Shown here: one piece after another, positions 1-8,545 of the stretch | Layout: each line of letters starts with the position of its first letter | Position numbering within the stretch: the first letter of the stretch is position 1 | Origin: Streptomyces sp. CG 926 | GTDB lineage: Bacteria; Actinomycetota; Actinomycetes; Streptomycetales; Streptomycetaceae | Assembly: GCF_003148825.1 (NCBI RefSeq) | Contig: NZ_QGGZ01000004.1 | Coordinates: 62,001-126,000 of the forward strand | Length of the DNA: 64,000 nucleotides | Reading direction: 5' to 3' | Program-made: the position numbers and the translations under genes | Notes under the pieces: generated by a model | What the model was told of the DNA's origin: nothing | Seen by the model: the letters and a program-made list of their open reading frames with translations, nothing else | Database searches by the model: none

Positions 1-375
1 ACCGCCGCCGTCGGAATGGCCCTCACCCACTCACAACGCCTGCGGGCCCGGACACGACGAAGTCGGTCCGCACCGCCTCGCATCCAGATCGGACACCGCA
101 CCCCCTGCGAGAATCATGTCCACGCGCGATGGTTGTGGCCCTTGCCTCCGCGGCGTCCGCGCCCGTACCGGGTTCGGCCGACGGCTCCCGGTCGGTCCTT
201 CGCACTGATCGCCCTGCAGACACGACATCATGACGCGGGCCGGGCGGGGCAGCGGTCGCGCCGGGCCCCAGCTTGGGCTCAGTTCGGGCGCCACCGTTCA
301 GGGCAGAGCCGTTCGCGCGCATCAGCCGCCGCGAGCCGACCCAGCAGAGAGCAGGGCCGCCGTTGAACGGTCGGT
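1..375. other. No gene recognised
   Basis: Several frames are open on both strands, but none has a convincing ribosome binding site, a recognisable domain or consistent codon bias. It lies downstream of the MarR gene, which ends at 376, and may be the degraded 3' flank of a neighbour outside the window. Confidence 0.5.
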
Positions 376-855
376 TCAGCCCTCCGACCCGCTGCCGTTG
401 GACCCGCCGCGCGCTGTCCAGGCCCTCGCGTCCTGGCCGTAGCGGGTGAGGAACCGCGCGAACTGCAAGCGGTCCGCTCCGTCCCAGTGCGCGGTGATCT
501 CCTCGAAGGCACGACGTTGCTCAGCGGCGTATCCCTTGCGCGCCGCCTCTCCCGCGCCGGTGAGTTCGAGCAGGCTGCTGCGGCCGTCCTGCTGGGAGGC
601 GGCGCGGCGCAGCAGGCCCTCCGCGATGCACGCGGCGATGGCACGGCTGGCGACGGGCTGGGCGACGCCCATCTCCTCGGCCACTCCGCCCACGGTGATC
701 TTCCCCGCCGCGTCGCCGATCACGTTCAGGACGATGTTGCGGGTCAGGTCCCCACGGCCGCCGCCGACGCGCCGACGCAGTCGAGACAGCGCCGGCCCCA
801 CGTTGTCCAAGACCGAGCCGTCATCGGCGGGCGCGGGTTGTCCTTGGCTGGTCAT
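376..855 (-). CDS. MarR-family transcriptional regulator
   Basis: A 159-residue winged-helix repressor-type protein. The central segment (about residues 45-110) reads as a MarR HTH: a helix with VAEEMGVAQPVASRAIAACI followed by a wing region rich in QQDGRSS, and ends with amphipathic dimerisation helices. It is transcribed away from the amidohydrolase at 949, and the 93-bp spacer between the two starts is unusually AT-rich, which suggests it controls itself and that enzyme. The ligand is unknown. The ATG at 855 fits the family length; no strong Shine-Dalgarno was noted. Family call is firm, target assignment is inference from divergence. Confidence 0.85.
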   Translation of the reverse strand: MTSQGQPAPADDGSVLDNVGPALSRLRRRVGGGRGDLTRNIVLNVIGDAAGKITVGGVAEEMGVAQPVASRAIAACIAEGLLRRAASQQDGRSSLLELTGAGEAARKGYAAEQRRAFEEITAHWDGADRLQFARFLTRYGQDARAWTARGGSNGSGSEG

Positions 856-877
856 GTCCCAAATCTACGACATGTTA

Positions 878-911
878 TTGACATGCATATCGCATACATA
901 TGACTTACGGT
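878..911. promoter_or_regulatory. AT-rich divergent promoter/operator between marR and amidohydrolase
   Basis: A TTGACA hexamer lies at 878-883 and AT-rich sequence follows to 905, in a context that is otherwise over 70 percent GC. The stretch 883-899 is an imperfect dyad (ATGnAT facing ATnCAT), of the size bound by MarR dimers. Role as promoter plus operator is inferred from position. Confidence 0.4.
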
Positions 912-948
912 ATGGATCTAGTCGGTCCACCGGAAGCGAGGCACGACC

Positions 949-2169
949 ATGAGCACCACCGCCATCACCGGCGCACGCATCTTCGACGGGGAAAAGCCGC
1001 TCGGCATCACCACCGTCGTCATCGAAGGAGGCAAGATCGTCCAGCTCGGGGGCCACGCGCCGGCCGGGGCCGAGGTCGTCGACGGGACGGGGGCGACGCT
1101 GCTGCCCGGTCTCATAGACGCGCACGTCCACACGTACCGCGGCGGCCTCGCTCTGGCGCTCAAGTTCGGCGTCACCACCGAACTTGAGATGCAGGGCACC
1201 CACACCCGCGACCGCCGCGGTGAGATCAGCGAGGACGACTCCGTCGCCGACGTGCGCTCCTGCGGCTTCGCACTGACCCCGCCCGGCGGGCACCCCAGCG
1301 AGCTGTTCCCCGAGGGGTTCAACCCTGGCAAGCAGGCCGGCCGGCACCGCGGCGAACCGCCTTACCACCCCGACGCCACCAGTCCCGAGGCTGCGGCGGC
1401 CTCCATCCCGCAGCTGATCGCGCGCGGCTCGGACTACATCAAATTCATGATCGACGACGGCAGCGTCGAGGGGCACCCGGGCCTGCCCATGCTCGACCAG
1501 GCCACCTTGAACGCCGGGGTGACCGAGGCGAAGAAGCACGGCGCGCTGACCGTCGCCCATGCGCTGACCATCGACGCCACCCGCATGGCGATCGAGGCGG
1601 GGATCGAGGGACTGGTCCACCTGTTCGTCGAACCCCCCACCGACGAGATCATCACGCTGATCAAGGACGCGGGCATGTTCGTCGTGCCTTGCGCCGTGCT
1701 GAACGCTTCCCTGATGGGCATCACCGGCGGTGAGCTCGCCGACGACCCGCGGGTGGCCTCGCGCCTGGACACCGACTGGGACGCCACCTTGCGCTCCTGC
1801 TTCGGCCACTACCCCCAAGGCAAGCTCCAGGACGTGCTGGACAGCATCAAGGCCCTCGCCGACGCAGGGGTGGACCTGCTGGTGGGCACCGACGTCTCCC
1901 AGCCGCTGCCGTTCCTGGGCGGTCTCGCCCACGGCGCCAGCGTCCACCAGGAACTGCAGCACCTCGTGGCGGCCGGCCTCACCCCCGCCGCGGCACTGCG
2001 TGCGGCCACCGCCACAACTGCCCGCCGCTTCCACCTCTCCGACCGCGGCCGGATCGCCGAGGGCCTGCGCGCCGACCTGCTCCTGGTCGACGGCGACCCC
2101 ACCGTCACCATCACCGACACCCTCAACACTCGCGCGGTGTGGCGCCGCGGCACCCGCCTGGCCGCCTGA
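949..2169 (+). CDS. Amidohydrolase-superfamily metal-dependent hydrolase
   Basis: A 406-residue cytosolic imidazolonepropionase/prolidase-like amidohydrolase. The metal-ligand set of the superfamily is visible: HVH at residues 59 and 61, a candidate carboxylated lysine K165 in DYIKFM, H204 (VAHAL), H224 (VHLF) and D315 in GTDVSQ. The N- and C-terminal parts form the usual small beta-sandwich (ITGARIFDG at the start, RADLLLVDGDP near the end). No signal peptide. Substrate cannot be told; such proteins hydrolyse cyclic amides, peptides or xenobiotic amide/ester bonds. Divergent from a MarR regulator, which fits control of a catabolic or detoxifying enzyme. A strong terminator hairpin follows immediately. 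Confidence 0.85.
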   Translation: MSTTAITGARIFDGEKPLGITTVVIEGGKIVQLGGHAPAGAEVVDGTGATLLPGLIDAHVHTYRGGLALALKFGVTTELEMQGTHTRDRRGEISEDDSVADVRSCGFALTPPGGHPSELFPEGFNPGKQAGRHRGEPPYHPDATSPEAAAASIPQLIARGSDYIKFMIDDGSVEGHPGLPMLDQATLNAGVTEAKKHGALTVAHALTIDATRMAIEAGIEGLVHLFVEPPTDEIITLIKDAGMFVVPCAVLNASLMGITGGELADDPRVASRLDTDWDATLRSCFGHYPQGKLQDVLDSIKALADAGVDLLVGTDVSQPLPFLGGLAHGASVHQELQHLVAAGLTPAAALRAATATTARRFHLSDRGRIAEGLRADLLLVDGDPTVTITDTLNTRAVWRRGTRLAA

Positions 2170-2177
2170 AACCCGCC

Positions 2178-2214
2178 GGACATGGGCCGGGCCCGAAGGG
2201 CCCGGCCCATGTCC
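2178..2214 (+). terminator. Rho-independent-type hairpin after amidohydrolase
   Basis: A perfect 17-bp inverted repeat, 2178-2194 against 2198-2214, with a GAA triloop, begins nine bases after the stop codon. There is no long T tract, as is usual in Streptomyces. The 174 bases between it and the next gene hold no convincing ORF. Confidence 0.8.
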
Positions 2215-2388
2215 GTTCTCTTGCCCTTGGGATCGTGCAGGCCACCAGGACGATGGCGACGACACGACGAAGGAGGAAGAAACAGGAGACATGGGTGTCG
2301 CTCTCTCAAGAACCGCACCTCACCGGCCGAAACAGGCCGGTGGAGGCACTCGCGGGCCGGCCCGGAGCCGTCCGGCGCGGGCCACGGC

Positions 2389-3282
2389 TCAAACGACCAG
2401 GACCCGGCGCCCCCGGGTATGGCCCGTGCGGCTGTCGGTGTGCGCCGCTGCTGCCTCGGTGAGCGGGTACCGCTTCTCGACCGGGATGTGGAGCCTGCCC
2501 GTGGAGATGAGGGCGACCGCCTCGGCCAGTGCGTCCGGCACGCTCCCGGCCACGCCGGAGAACCGTACGCCCAACTGCGGCGCACCGAGGTCGGCGATGG
2601 AGACGACCTTGCGCGGGTCCCCGGTCAGCTCGACGAGTTCGCGGATCACGCCCGTGCCGGCCAGGTCGAGGGCCGCGTCGACCCGGCCCAGGTGCCGGAC
2701 CCGTTCGACCCAGCCCTCGTCGTAGGTCGTGGCGAGGGCGCCGAGCCCGCGCAGGTAGTCCTGGTTCGCAGCCCCGGCCGTGCCGATCACCGTGATGCCG
2801 CGCGCGCGGGCGATCTGCAGCACCGCCGACCCGACGCCGCCGGACGCGCCGCTGACCAGCAGCGTCTGCCCGGGCCGCGCGCCGACCTCTCGGATGATGC
2901 GCAGCGCGGTCTCCACCACCGACGGGTACCCGGCCGCCTCCTCGAAGGTCAGCTTCTCGGGCATCCGGGCCCAGGCCGACAGCACAGCGAACTCGGCGTA
3001 CGTGTCGGCGCCTTCGCCGAACACGCGGTCGCCGACCTCGACCCCCTCGACGCCCTCGCCGACCTCATCCACCACCCCGGCGGCGTCCAGTCCCACCCCG
3101 GAGGGCAGTTCGACCGGATGAGCTCCCAGGACCTGCCCCTCCCGGATCCTCCAGTCGACGGGGTTGACGCCCGCCGCCCGTACGGCGATGCGTATCCGAC
3201 CAGGGCTCGCGTGGGGTTCCTCGACTTCCACCAGTCGCAGGACCTCGGGACCGCCGAACTCGGCGAAGCTGATTTTCTTCAT
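2389..3282 (-). CDS. Zinc-independent MDR NADP-dependent oxidoreductase (quinone reductase-like)
   Basis: A 297-residue medium-chain dehydrogenase/reductase. The N-terminal GroES-like domain contains AAGVNPVDWRIREG and GVGLDAAGVV; the Rossmann domain contains VSGASGGVGSAVLQ near residue 145, the NADP-binding motif of the zinc-free quinone reductase branch, and catalytic-zinc cysteines are absent. Expected to reduce quinones or enones with NADPH in the cytosol. Divergent from the TetR gene at 3353 across a 70-bp spacer carrying a palindrome, so probably repressed by it. A decayed MDR paralogue lies on the other side of the TetR gene. Start ATG at 3282 has only a weak upstream ribosome site. 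Confidence 0.85.
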   Translation of the reverse strand: MKKISFAEFGGPEVLRLVEVEEPHASPGRIRIAVRAAGVNPVDWRIREGQVLGAHPVELPSGVGLDAAGVVDEVGEGVEGVEVGDRVFGEGADTYAEFAVLSAWARMPEKLTFEEAAGYPSVVETALRIIREVGARPGQTLLVSGASGGVGSAVLQIARARGITVIGTAGAANQDYLRGLGALATTYDEGWVERVRHLGRVDAALDLAGTGVIRELVELTGDPRKVVSIADLGAPQLGVRFSGVAGSVPDALAEAVALISTGRLHIPVEKRYPLTEAAAAHTDSRTGHTRGRRVLVV

Positions 3283-3297
3283 GAGACCGACGGTAGG

Positions 3298-3351
3298 CCT
3301 AACCGTTAGGGTTTCACAACTGATAGCTATTCATATCTGGTAGCGTTAGGG
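3298..3351. promoter_or_regulatory. Candidate TetR operator between MDR and tetR
   Basis: The 13-bp perfect palindrome CCTAACCGTTAGG sits at 3298-3310, and its GCGTTAGG half is repeated at 3343-3350 just before the tetR start. Position between two divergent starts and the repeated half-site point to an operator for the TetR; the assignment is inference. Confidence 0.5.
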
Positions 3352-3352
3352 C

Positions 3353-3928
3353 ATGATCGAGCCGTCCGGACGTCGCGAACGCAAGAAGGCCGCAACCCGT
3401 CAGAAGATCGCTGACAGCGCGCTGCGGCTCTTCCTGGAGCGTGGGTACGAGGCCGTGGGCATCCGTGACGTGGCGGCCGATGCCGACGTGGCCGTCACCA
3501 CTGTCTTCGCCCACTTCGCCTCGAAGGAGGCCCTGGTCTTCGAACGCGACCAGGACTTCGAGCAGCGCCTCACGCGGGCGGTGACCGACCGGTCTCCGCA
3601 CGAGCCGCTCATCCCGGCCCTGCACCGCGAGGTCCAGGCTCTGGTGCGGCACTGCACGGCGGAGGGCAGTGCACCCGTCCGACGCATGATCGAGGGGTCT
3701 CCCGCCCTACGGGAATACGAGGAGTCGATGAGCCTGCGTCACGCGCAGGCGCTGGCAGCGGCGCTGGCCGCCGACCCCGACCTGTCCCGGAGTGCGACAG
3801 CCTGCCGGGCGATCGCGCGGTTCGCCATCGATGCCTTCGCCCTGGCCTGCCGGGCGGACGATCCCGAGGCGACCGTGGACGAGGTCTTCCGGATGATCAA
3901 GGCGGCTTGGGAAGCCACCGCGCCCTGA
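3353..3928 (+). CDS. TetR-family transcriptional regulator
   Basis: A 191-residue TetR protein. The N-terminal HTH is classical: AATRQKIADSALRLFLERGY, then GIRDVAADADVAVTTVFAHF with the recognition helix ending FAHFASKEAL near residue 60. The C-terminal two thirds is the variable all-helical ligand and dimer domain. Divergent from the MDR oxidoreductase and preceded by a palindrome, so it most likely represses that enzyme and itself in response to an electrophile or quinone. The ligand is not deducible. Confidence 0.88.
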   Translation: MIEPSGRRERKKAATRQKIADSALRLFLERGYEAVGIRDVAADADVAVTTVFAHFASKEALVFERDQDFEQRLTRAVTDRSPHEPLIPALHREVQALVRHCTAEGSAPVRRMIEGSPALREYEESMSLRHAQALAAALAADPDLSRSATACRAIARFAIDAFALACRADDPEATVDEVFRMIKAAWEATAP

Positions 3929-3984
3929 GTCGGGGACAGCGTCGATGGGAGCTGGTGCCGCATCAGGCAACGTTCACCTCTCTC

Positions 3985-4535
3985 ATGCCACAGCGCTTGG
4001 TGATCGTCCCCATGGTGGAGGATGCCGGTTTCCATGACGCTGTGCGCAAGCACATGCGTCGGTCCAGGGCGCTGGTCGCTGTTTCCTCGGAGGCGGATCT
4101 CCCCGGCAGGCTGCTGTTCGGAGCGCCCCGACCTGGAGCTTGCCCTGATCGAACGGTCGCCCGATCTGGGCGAGCTGGGGGCCGTTGGAACGTACCTGGA
4201 TGGTCGAGACCGTGATGCCCAGACGCGCCGTCTCTTGTGGGTAGTACCGGGCGAAGAGCACCGGCAGCATGGTGCCTCCGTGCTTGAGCACGGTCAACAA
4301 GCGTGAGCTGTCCGGGCCGCCGACGGTGTCGATCGCGTCCGTGGCCCGCGTCGTGGTGTGGTCGATGAACTCGTCGGCGCCGAGCTTGCGCAGGAACTAC
4401 TCGTGCCGGCCCGAGGCCACCGCAATGACATGCGCGCCCTTCCACTTCGCCGGCTGCACCGCGAAGTGGCCCACTCCACCGGCGGCCCCGTTGACCAGCA
4501 CGGTCATCCCCGGCGTGATCGGGACCGGCCGGTGC
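3985..4535 (-). pseudogene. Decayed MDR alcohol dehydrogenase/quinone reductase
   Basis: Pieces of one MDR Rossmann domain lie in order but in different frames on the minus strand: GMTVLVNGAAGGVGHFAVQP (about 4440-4505), LRKLGADEFIDHTT (about 4340-4400), HGGTMLPVLFARYY and IGRPFDQGKLQVG (about 4140-4290), and a C-terminal AHSVMETG signature (about 4020-4045). The N-terminal GroES-like domain is missing. At least two frameshifts are needed to join the pieces. It is probably a relic of a paralogue of the intact MDR gene at 2389-3282. The sequence beyond 4540 changes character abruptly, marking a deletion or insertion junction. Confidence 0.7.
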
Positions 4536-4579
4536 GCCTGGCTGGGTAAAGGGGACGGCGTCCACACAAGGAGAACCGT

Positions 4580-4756
4580 AAGTGGCCGCGCGCGCTCGCC
4601 CTCCGGGACCCCGAACTGCCCGCCGAGCTCGTCGAACGCCTCGCCCGCGACGAGGAGGCCCGGGGCCGCCGCAAGGCAGCGGCCCACCCGAACCTGCCCG
4701 TCCCGGAGCTTCTCCTGCTCCTCGGTCACACCGACGTACGAACGGCCAAGGCCTAG
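4580..4756 (+). pseudogene. Fragment of a leucine-rich-repeat-variant type protein
   Basis: An open frame with no start codon runs to a TAG at 4754-4756. It encodes about 58 residues with the repeat pattern of bacterial LRV-type proteins: LRDPELPAELVERLARD, then AAAHPNLPVPELLLLL. An in-frame stop at 4547 and the missing N-terminus mark it as the 3' end of a larger lost gene, fused by rearrangement to the neighbouring MDR pseudogene. Confidence 0.55.
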
Positions 4757-4817
4757 CCCGCTCTCCCCACCTCCGCGATCCTCGCCGTCGCGGAGCTGTG
4801 AGCCGTGCGGAACGTGT

Positions 4818-5876
4818 TCAGAGCATGATGAGCAGGCGCGTCCTGGCCTTGAGCTTCCGGTTCACCGAGCGGCTCTGCACGTACACCTCCAGCTTGGGAT
4901 TGCGCCCCGCCTTCACGGAGACGGTCCCCTGGATGCCCGTGCCGAACAGAAGACTGCGTGCCGCATCTCCCGTGTACGCGCGATCGGTGTCCTTCTCGAC
5001 CACGATGACTTCCTTGTCGGGCTGTACCTGGACCCGGGTGCCCAGCTGGTAGTAGCAGGAACCGCGTTCGTAGGTCACGCCCGGGTGCGAGTCGACGAAG
5101 GACCGGATCTCGATCTCCTCGTCGACCTTCAGGAGCCGGTACTTGTCGGCCGGGACCGGTTCGAGGTTCGCCCGTACGTCGTCGACCGAGATGTCCTGGC
5201 CGACCGCGAACAGGTTCTTCGTCCCGCGCACCCCCTTCTCGCGGCCGCGCAGGAAGCTGGTGGCGGCGGCACGGACGGTACCGATCGCCTCCTCGACGCC
5301 TTCCTGGGAATCCGCGTCCCAGATGGCGATGTTGCCGGCCGGGAAACCGTAGTTCTGGGCGGTCCGCTTGGCCAGGGAGTTCGGGACGAGGATCGCTGAC
5401 GTCCAGTGCCCCGGAAGCGCACCCATCTTCGCCGCGATCCGGTCGAGCCAGGGGCCGAGGATGGTCATGTCGCCGTCGTGCCGCCGGTCCCCGCCGGAGG
5501 CGTTCTCCTCGCCGTCCGTCACCACGATCTGGAGGAAGCTGTGCTCGCCGTACTCCTCCCAGATGTGACCCAGGTCGTCCAGCGACTTCAGCGAGGCTTC
5601 GATGAGGGCGGTCGCACCGTTGTTGACCTTGTACAGCCCCCGCATGGACGGAAGGTGCTTCACGTCCATGTCCCAGACCAGGTTCTCCACCTTGTGGTCG
5701 AAGGAGTAGAGACTGATCCGGGTCTCGTGCCCGAGGCTGTCCGACTCCGCCTTCAGGCCCGCCACGAACTCGTCGACGACACGGATCAGTTGGCCCTGGT
5801 GTGGACGCATGGAACCCGAACAGTCCACTACCAGCGCGACGTGGTTCACCTTGTGCTGGATCTTGTTGGCGGACAT
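4818..5876 (-). CDS. von Willebrand factor A (vWA) domain protein
   Basis: A 352-residue cytosolic protein. Residues 11-200 are a vWA domain with the MIDAS motif D18-x-S20-x-S22 (DCSGSM) and a later VTDGEEN acidic loop, so a Mg-dependent protein-interaction fold is expected. The C-terminal 130 residues (a basic stretch REKGVRGTKNLF, then VDEEIEIRSF and a YYQLGTRVQVQPDKEVIVVEK region) form a second domain I do not recognise. No signal peptide or membrane segment. The ATG at 5876 is chosen over the longer open frame because GAGAAGGAG lies just upstream. Possible roles include tellurium/Ter-like or protein-complex scaffolding, but nothing in the neighbourhood supports one. Confidence 0.8.
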   Translation of the reverse strand: MSANKIQHKVNHVALVVDCSGSMRPHQGQLIRVVDEFVAGLKAESDSLGHETRISLYSFDHKVENLVWDMDVKHLPSMRGLYKVNNGATALIEASLKSLDDLGHIWEEYGEHSFLQIVVTDGEENASGGDRRHDGDMTILGPWLDRIAAKMGALPGHWTSAILVPNSLAKRTAQNYGFPAGNIAIWDADSQEGVEEAIGTVRAAATSFLRGREKGVRGTKNLFAVGQDISVDDVRANLEPVPADKYRLLKVDEEIEIRSFVDSHPGVTYERGSCYYQLGTRVQVQPDKEVIVVEKDTDRAYTGDAARSLLFGTGIQGTVSVKAGRNPKLEVYVQSRSVNRKLKARTRLLIML

Positions 5877-6030
5877 GATTCTGCTCCTTCTCCGAAGCTC
5901 CCCGAGTGATGTCTCCACACTAGGAGGGGCCACTGACAACGAAGCCTGACGAATGATCAGCCCAAGTCGTGGGCGGCCGCCGCCGGTGTAGCCTGCAGAC
6001 TGTTCGATTTCAGGCAGGGGTGGGGATGCC

Positions 6031-6258
6031 ATGGACGTGGTGCGGGTCATGGAGTCACTGGCAGAGCAGGGTGTGACGGTGTTGTTCAAGGTCGACGCCG
6101 AGCGCATGCGCGACGGGACGCGGCCCTGGACCTTCGTCGCGAGCGGGGGTCCGTTCCGGGACGATCTCCTGGTTCGCACGGACGCCGTCTCCTTGGAGGC
6201 ATGCCTGGAGGTCTGTCTTCCGCGACTGCGTGGGCTCGGCTTGGTGATTCCCCGATGA
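6031..6258 (+). CDS. Small conserved hypothetical protein
   Basis: A 75-residue soluble protein divergent from the vWA gene. The start is preceded by a purine-rich AGGGGTGGGG stretch and codon use is strongly biased to G or C in third position, so it is likely expressed. The sequence is a compact alpha/beta type with motifs VLFKVDAERM, WTFVASGGPF and LEACLEVCLPRL. No metal-binding or catalytic signature. It looks like one of the short Streptomyces-wide hypotheticals; no function is proposed. Confidence 0.7.
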   Translation: MDVVRVMESLAEQGVTVLFKVDAERMRDGTRPWTFVASGGPFRDDLLVRTDAVSLEACLEVCLPRLRGLGLVIPR

Positions 6259-6259
6259 C

Positions 6260-6592
6260 GACTCCGTCCAGGGCGGCGGGGCGGGCGGGGCCTCTCCTCC
6301 GACTCGATCGGCCCCGGGCGCGCTGATCCCGCGCCTCCCGGCAGGCACACGTCGACGTTCCCTGAACGAAGAGGGGTACGAGACCGCCCTCCGGTGGGAG
6401 TACAACCACCTCGGCATGAGGACGGCGGCCTGGCAGGACGCCCGGAGGGGTGGCTGGTACTTCGAATGGATCGGTGAGCACGTGTCGAAACCGTGCCGGG
6501 ACCTGATCCACACCGATGGCAGTGTGGGCACCGACATGGACGGCGGCAGCCCCTACCTCCCCGTCGCCCCTTCCGTCCCGCACCTGATCTAA
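6260..6592 (+). pseudogene. Coding remnant without a start codon
   Basis: The frame ending at the TAA at 6590-6592 is open from about 6260 and from 6362 reads like real protein: LNEEGYETALRWEYNHLG, then DARRGGWYFEWIGEHV and a Pro-rich end. No ATG or GTG with a ribosome site lies at a sensible place; the only in-frame ATG would give 58 residues. Best read as the 3' end of a lost gene, though a short gene with an unusual start cannot be excluded. The remaining bases to 7033 hold several open frames but nothing recognisable. Confidence 0.4.
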
Positions 6593-7033
6593 TCGCATGC
6601 GCTCACCGACAGCGTCGCGACGTGGAGGCCTTGGCCCATGGCCGGTCCGTCCGCCCCGTCCGCCCAAGCCGTCGCGCTCCTCGACGGCTTGGTGGACGTG
6701 CCCGAAGCCTCATGGGGTTCTTCGCGGTGGCGGCTGTCGGACCGTGTCGCCGTCATGGATCAGGATGTATGGGATCGCCGGGGGCGCGACACCAGTTGCT
6801 GCGTCCTGGGTTTCGTGGCCGGCCGCGGTCGAGGTGCCTCCACCGGCTTCTTCTGCGGTGGAGGCGACTTCGGCGGATAGCTCGGTGGCAGCCTGGGTCC
6901 CTTGGCCTGCGGACCGGTCAACTCGTCCTCCTCGCAGCGCGGAACAGCCGGCTTCACCATGGTGGCAGGCTCCCCATACCTTCGTGGGTGAATCCGCCGG
7001 GCCGGGCCACCCGGCGGTGCGCAGGGGCAGGGG

Positions 7034-8407
7034 TCAGAGTCGGACGTTCCAGTCGACCGAAGAGCGCAGGGTGCGCTTCACCTTCGGGTCGCGCACCGAC
7101 GGGGTGCGGTCCTCGGCCGTGACCGTCAGGCGGTGCGTGCGGAAGTCGAAGAGCCACAGTTCCGCCACCGACACCTCGGTGCGTCCCTCGAAGCGCCTCA
7201 GCTCCCGGCCGTCGAGGTACCAGCGGACCACGGGCTGGCGGCCGTCCGCTCCGGCCAGCTTCGGCACGGAGGCCTTGGCCGTGTGTCGGAGCCTCAGCGT
7301 GCGGTCGGTCGGGGTGAGCGGGGTGACGATCCGGGCGTGCTGGTAGAAACCGGCGATCATCGACTCGACACCGGGCAGGTTGAAGGGCTTGCCCAGGACC
7401 CGCATGAGGGAGTTGTCGGTGGGCCGGTACAGCCCGGTCACGAAGTAGTTGCCGCCCTCGTACGCGCCGACCGTGCCGCCGTCCGGTGATTCCTCGCCGA
7501 GCCAGCGGTACCACTTGGCCCGCTGTGCGGCCATGCGGTCGGCCGGCAGGGCCGAGCTGTTGGATTCGCCGGGCTCGGGGCCGGTGTACTTCTCGTACTC
7601 CGGGACGCCCGGGTAGAAGTACTCGTCGGCGAGCTTGCCGAGTGAGTGTCCGGTCTCGTGGATGGCGACCTGGCCGGACTTCGGGTGGCCGGCGGAGGCC
7701 GTCGATATCCCCTCGTACCCGAGGGTGGCGCTGCGCTCGTTGTAGCCCGCCCCGCCGTACTTGGCGCTGTTGGCCAGGACGATGACGAGGTCGGCGGCGG
7801 GCGCCTTCGCCACGTAGGTGTCCACCTTGGGCTGGTCGACGCAGAGCAGCCGCTCGATGTCCTCGCACCAGAAGTAGGAGCCGAGGGCGGTGTCACGGAC
7901 GGTGGCCGGGTCGGGGTCGCCGGAGACTCCCGAGTCGTGGGAGACGGCGTCGACCGTCCAGACGTTGAAGAGGTTCCGGTAGGTGGTGTAGGGCTCGACG
8001 GCGGTGACCTCGGCCCATTTCTGCTCGGCGTCGGTGTGGAACCGGTCCAGCTCTGCGGCGGTGTACCCGTCGCCGATGACCACGACGTCGAGGCGGTCGC
8101 CGGTGGAGCCGTTGTCGATCATCTTGGTGACCTGGCCGTCGGCCGATCGCTCGGCCGGGGACAGTCGGCCCGTGGCTTTGGCGGGGCTGCCGGCGGCCGG
8201 TACCCGGGCGTGGCCCGAGCCGGCGTCGCCGCCGTGCTCCGGCCCGGGTATCTCGACCTCCACCCGGGGTCCCGTCCCGGCTCCTGCGGAGCCGGCGGCA
8301 TCGGCCACGCCCACGGGGCCGGCGGCCACCAGCGCGGCGGTCGCGCAGATCGCCGCTACGGCCCCGCGCAGCGCCGCTCGTCTCGCGGAGCGTCTGACCG
8401 GATTCAT
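7034..8407 (-). CDS. Secreted M64 (IgA-protease-like) metallopeptidase
   Basis: A 457-residue exported zinc peptidase. The N-terminus has a basic region with RRSARRA, a hydrophobic core AAICATAALVAAG and an Ala-rich cleavage region near residue 38. The catalytic motif HETGHSLGKLADE starts at H250: two His and the Glu between them, with the downstream acidic residues typical of the M64 family. An early VVVIGDGYTAAEL segment is also an M64 hallmark. The C-terminal part (about 360-457) is beta-rich and may bind substrate. Named after a Clostridium IgA protease, but environmental Streptomyces members are probably general extracellular proteases. Divergent from an XRE regulator at 8546 across a spacer with repeated TTAAG motifs. 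Confidence 0.88.
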   Translation of the reverse strand: MNPVRRSARRAALRGAVAAICATAALVAAGPVGVADAAGSAGAGTGPRVEVEIPGPEHGGDAGSGHARVPAAGSPAKATGRLSPAERSADGQVTKMIDNGSTGDRLDVVVIGDGYTAAELDRFHTDAEQKWAEVTAVEPYTTYRNLFNVWTVDAVSHDSGVSGDPDPATVRDTALGSYFWCEDIERLLCVDQPKVDTYVAKAPAADLVIVLANSAKYGGAGYNERSATLGYEGISTASAGHPKSGQVAIHETGHSLGKLADEYFYPGVPEYEKYTGPEPGESNSSALPADRMAAQRAKWYRWLGEESPDGGTVGAYEGGNYFVTGLYRPTDNSLMRVLGKPFNLPGVESMIAGFYQHARIVTPLTPTDRTLRLRHTAKASVPKLAGADGRQPVVRWYLDGRELRRFEGRTEVSVAELWLFDFRTHRLTVTAEDRTPSVRDPKVKRTLRSSVDWNVRL

Positions 8408-8430
8408 GAAGTCCTCCCCGGGGAACGGAA

Positions 8431-8471
8431 GTTAAGCCGTTTGTTAAGTCCAGTGAACTGGTTGCTTAAAC
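8431..8471. promoter_or_regulatory. Repeat-rich divergent regulatory region
   Basis: Between the M64 peptidase and the XRE regulator, GTTAAGCCGTTTGTTAAG (8431-8448) is a direct pair of GTTAAG units, an inverted copy CTTAAAC follows at 8465-8471, and CCAGTGAACTGG (8450-8461) is a short inverted repeat. This AT-rich island is likely to hold the promoters of both genes and binding sites for the XRE protein. Confidence 0.45.
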
Positions 8472-8545
8472 TAGGTGGCGCGCGGGGCGTGCGCAATGCC
8501 TGCTCCCCCTGAATACTGGGGAGTTCGAGCGACCAGGGGGAATCC

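Noticed and set aside
16..366. A 116-codon plus-strand frame at the window start
   Set aside because: Arg/Ser-rich, no ribosome site, and equally long frames exist on the other strand; no coding bias.
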